Of a stretch of DNA of 63,074 bases, positions 60,437 through 63,074 are shown in pieces (position 1 is the stretch's first letter; each line of letters starts with the position of its first letter). The notes under the pieces are model-generated. The model was given only the letters and a program-made list of their open reading frames with translations, had not been told where the DNA came from and ran no database searches. The position numbers and the translations under genes were made by a program. Where the stretch lies: contig JACAUC010000005.1 of the NCBI GenBank assembly GCA_013390945.1, positions 1-63,074 on the forward strand, written 5' to 3'. This stretch comes from Candidatus Chloroheliaceae bacterium (GTDB lineage: Bacteria > Chloroflexota > Chloroflexia > Chloroheliales > Chloroheliaceae).

Positions 60437-62863
60437 ATGGGAAATTTTTTAGATAAGTTGGGCTCTTTCTTGTTTAGAAAGAAGTGGTGGGTAGTCGGGT
60501 TCTGGCTACTGGTACTAGGTATCGTGGGAGGCTTGGCAGCTAACTTCTACCAACCGGCCTCTGGTTCTATTTCTATTCCCGGCACCCCGGCCCAACTAAC
60601 GATTGATCGAGTGGGTCAGCTATTTCCCGGATCGGGTAATGGTTCCGGCCAGATTGTCTTTCACACTACCGCTAAGAAAGTGAGCGATTTTCAGAGTGTG
60701 ATTGACCCTGCTCTGGCCAAGGTTAAAGCAGTACCGGGGGTGGTGAATGTGGTCAGCCCTTTTGTTAACCCTCAAGCTACCTCCAGTGATGGTAAAACCG
60801 CCTATGCCTTGGTTCAACTGGAAAAGGGAGCTGGTCAAGTTGATAAGAGTACCCTTGAAAGCGTAGCCGAGATTACGATTAACCTTAACTTGAGTACGCC
60901 AGAGCTAGAGGCCGAACGAGGCGGCAACCTTATCAATGTGCAACCGGGAGAGATATTGGGCCTCTCCGAATTAACGGGTCTGGTTATAGCCCTAGCGGTT
61001 CTGCTCCTCACCTTTAGATCCCTAATTTCGGCTGGGATGCCGCTACTAATTGCCATAGTGGGGGTTGGCATTACTATCGCCGGGCTTTTTTCCCTTAGCC
61101 AACTCATTGACGTTAACACCACTACTCCGGCCCTAGGTGCCATGCTTGGCCTCGCGGTTGGCATTGACTATTCGCTCTTTATCGTTTCAAAATACCGCAC
61201 CCTCTTAATGGAAGGCTACAGCTATAATAAGGCCGCTGGTCGCGCCATCGGCACGGCAGGTAACGCGGTGATCTTTGCCGCCAGTACGGTTATTATTGCT
61301 CTCGCCGCTCTTAGTGTGGTTAACATACCCTTTATGACAACGATGGGTCTGACCGGGGCCGCCGCGGTTGCGGTCGAGGCTCTTTTGTCCGTGACCCTAA
61401 CTCCGGCCATTCTCGGTATCGCTGGTCCTAAAATATTTGGCCGCAAAACCGCCCAGAAAATTGCCGACGCTCAGGCGAGGGGGGTGGAAAGCCATCACCT
61501 CATTAGCCACACTACCTTTTGGTATAAGTGGGGTGAACGCCTTACCAAACACCGTGTGGTGGCAATTGTGTTAAGTCTCGTAGTAGTAGGTTTGCTCGCT
61601 TTCCCGGTCACAGACCTAACCTTGGGTCTGCCTAACGATCAGTTTGCCGCCCCTTCTACCACGCAGCGTAAGGCTTATGACTACTTGGCAAATGCCTTTG
61701 GGGTGGGTTATAACGCGCCCCTCGTCGTTCTGGTAGAAGATGTTCCGCCCGTAACCGACGCTGACCGGGCTGCTTTAAGAAGTACCATCACTGCCGAGTT
61801 CCAAAAACAGGTAGATGCCGCGAGCCAAGCTCAAAAAACCAAATTTATGAAGCAAGCTGCCGAGGCTACTACCCCGGAGTTACAGGCCGCACTACAGGCG
61901 GATATTGAGGCGGCTCAAGAGGCCGGGAAGAAAGGTCAAGAGGTAGCTCAGGCCAAGCTGGAAGCCCAGATCGCCCAGTATTCCAGTCTGGCAGGACTAG
62001 CTAAAATCGCCACCCAGCTTGGTAAAGTCAGTGACGTAAAAATGGCAACCCCGGCGATTATAACCGCCGATGGCAAGAATGGTCTTATCCAGATAATCCC
62101 GGAGAGTGCCCCTTCTGACCTGAAGACCTCGGATTTAATCACTTACATCCGTAACAACCAAGCTCAGGCCAGCGGTGATAGTGCGGTAAAGCTGGGAGTT
62201 ACTGGATACACGGCCCTACAGGACGATATTAGCAAGAAACTCTCCGATGCCTTACCGATCTATTTACTGGTAGTGGTGGGGCTTTCGCTGGTGCTACTCA
62301 TGCTTGCTTTCCGCTCCATCCTAGTGCCACTTAAAGCTACGCTTGGGTTCTTGTTATCGGTAACGGCGATGTTTGGTGCTACGGTAGCCGTCTTCCAGTG
62401 GGGTTGGTTTGGCCTAGCATCCCCTGGCCCAATCATCAGCTTTATCCCCATCATTGGCACTGGTATTTTGTTCGGTCTGGCCATGGATTATGAGTTTTTC
62501 CTAGTATCGAGTATGCACGAGGTTTACTCCAAGACGGGTGATGCCCATCGAGCAATAGCTTCTGGCTTTAGCTTGGGTGCAAAAGTGGTAACAGCAGCGG
62601 CGGCGATTATGGTAGCGGTCTTTGGGGGTTTTGCTGGTAGTGCCGATGCCAACATCAAGCTGTTTGGGGTTAGTTTGGCAGTGGGTATCTTCGTGGATGC
62701 CTTTATTGTGCGAATGACCCTCGTTCCGGCAATAATGACCCTGATGGGTCGCTCGGCTTGGTGGATACCTGGCTGGCTGGATAAAGCTTTACCCCATCTT
62801 TCTATCGAAGGTGAGGAAGAGGAAGGCACTTTTGACGAGGAGGCAGTTAAAGTTATGGCTTAG
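60437..62863 (+). CDS. MMPL/RND-superfamily exporter
   Basis: An 808-residue transporter with two RND halves. In the first half a membrane helix at about 12-34 and an extracellular domain precede TM2-6 with GAMLGLAVGIDYSLFIVSKY (the conserved proton-relay GxxxDY). The second half has a coiled, Ala/Gln-rich outer domain (about 460-540) and GILFGLAMDYEFFLVSSMHE, the matching motif. MMPL proteins export lipids, glycolipids or hydrophobic compounds, driven by protons. AAGGAG lies eight bases before the ATG at 60437; an upstream TTG at 60410 was rejected. It is co-transcribed with tetR. The substrate is unknown. Confidence 0.93.
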   Translation: MGNFLDKLGSFLFRKKWWVVGFWLLVLGIVGGLAANFYQPASGSISIPGTPAQLTIDRVGQLFPGSGNGSGQIVFHTTAKKVSDFQSVIDPALAKVKAVPGVVNVVSPFVNPQATSSDGKTAYALVQLEKGAGQVDKSTLESVAEITINLNLSTPELEAERGGNLINVQPGEILGLSELTGLVIALAVLLLTFRSLISAGMPLLIAIVGVGITIAGLFSLSQLIDVNTTTPALGAMLGLAVGIDYSLFIVSKYRTLLMEGYSYNKAAGRAIGTAGNAVIFAASTVIIALAALSVVNIPFMTTMGLTGAAAVAVEALLSVTLTPAILGIAGPKIFGRKTAQKIADAQARGVESHHLISHTTFWYKWGERLTKHRVVAIVLSLVVVGLLAFPVTDLTLGLPNDQFAAPSTTQRKAYDYLANAFGVGYNAPLVVLVEDVPPVTDADRAALRSTITAEFQKQVDAASQAQKTKFMKQAAEATTPELQAALQADIEAAQEAGKKGQEVAQAKLEAQIAQYSSLAGLAKIATQLGKVSDVKMATPAIITADGKNGLIQIIPESAPSDLKTSDLITYIRNNQAQASGDSAVKLGVTGYTALQDDISKKLSDALPIYLLVVVGLSLVLLMLAFRSILVPLKATLGFLLSVTAMFGATVAVFQWGWFGLASPGPIISFIPIIGTGILFGLAMDYEFFLVSSMHEVYSKTGDAHRAIASGFSLGAKVVTAAAAIMVAVFGGFAGSADANIKLFGVSLAVGIFVDAFIVRMTLVPAIMTLMGRSAWWIPGWLDKALPHLSIEGEEEEGTFDEEAVKVMA

Positions 62864-62887
62864 GCTCTTGAGCCTATTTTGATCTGA

Positions 62888-63022
62888 TTCTTAGTATCTT
62901 CTCAATAGGTAGGGGTTTATTGGAACCAGTTCACATAAACCCGCCGTAGGTTGACCGTAAACTGGTTTCACATTGGGCGTATGCAATACCCCCCTACCCC
63001 GAATTATTGAGATGATCTGATT
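62888..63022. repeat. family B composite repeat (copy 4, most complete)
   Basis: Begins GATTCTTAGTATCTTCTCAA TAGGTAGGGGTTTATTGG, passes ATAAACCCGCCGTAGG and GGGCGTATGCAATAC, and ends CCCTACCCCGAATTATTGAG ATGATCTGATTCTTAG. The ends TATCTTCTCAATA and TTATTGAGATGAT are an inverted repeat, and GATCTGATTCTTAG occurs in direct orientation outside both ends, as a target-site-like duplication. It lies after the MMPL gene; no gene follows to the window end. Confidence 0.8.
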
Positions 63023-63074
63023 CTTAGGCAAGGTTCAAAATCGGGAACCTTCGCTTTACAATTCGGGTAGTCCA

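Overview
The window looks like a chromosomal piece of a Chloroflexota bacterium. This is inferred from the gene set: Uma2-type nuclease paralogs, secreted TPM-like proteins, a fused homocysteine methyltransferase/MTHFR, YxxG-type beta-propeller secreted proteins, an MmyB-type regulator and a VWA/PP2C/kinase module. No rRNA or tRNA was seen to confirm it. Base composition is moderate, except for a clearly AT-richer block at about 24.1-28.9 kb and an AT-rich intergenic stretch at 11.0-11.9 kb.

Layout, left to right: two secreted TPM-like membrane proteins, a HEAT-repeat protein and two Uma2 proteins (0.2-5.7 kb); a lipoprotein esterase divergent from an OmpR-type two-component system, with 11-bp-spaced direct repeats between them (5.8-9.7 kb); a general-stress-like glycine-zipper protein (10.1-11.0 kb); then a compact four-gene exopolysaccharide locus (11.9-18.3 kb) of an Agd3-like deacetylase, PelF, a PelG-like membrane protein and a spherulin-4/Sph3-like glycoside hydrolase. 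This locus reads as a stripped-down Pel / galactosaminogalactan-like system for a cell without a Pel outer-membrane exporter, and it sits behind an unusually long AT-rich leader. rpsO and pnp follow with their RNA structures (18.4-21.6 kb), then radC and a PD-(D/E)XK-like protein with repeat tails (21.8-23.7 kb).

The AT-rich island at 24.2-28.8 kb carries VWA, PP2C phosphatase, protein kinase and a second VWA gene. This is the composition of a TerY-P-type phosphorylation triad. The two VWA genes share an identical block of about 360 bp, so the duplication or gene conversion is recent. A LivFGMH-type branched-chain amino-acid ABC transporter lacking a binding protein (28.9-32.5 kb) is followed by a PD-(D/E)XK-like protein and a conserved pair of unknown small proteins (32.6-34.6 kb). 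After these come protoporphyrinogen oxidase, a His-rich CDF metal exporter, a NarL-type regulator, the methionine/folate bifunctional enzyme and an MmyB-type regulator (35.0-42.5 kb), then secreted beta-propeller and M23-peptidase proteins (43.2-47.7 kb). The remainder holds an RpiR-type regulator, a methyltransferase, a glycosyltransferase, another OmpR regulator, a YggS-like PLP protein, a GAF histidine kinase, a GT39-like membrane glycosyltransferase and several small proteins. It closes with a TetR-MMPL exporter operon that has a near-consensus promoter and a candidate operator.

Two families of dispersed, palindrome-forming intergenic repeats recur through the window. Family A has the core TGTAGGAGGGATTTCTAATC. 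Family B is a composite element bounded by ATCTTCTCAATA/ATTATTGAGATGAT-type ends. All functional calls come from reading the translated sequence; no database search was possible.
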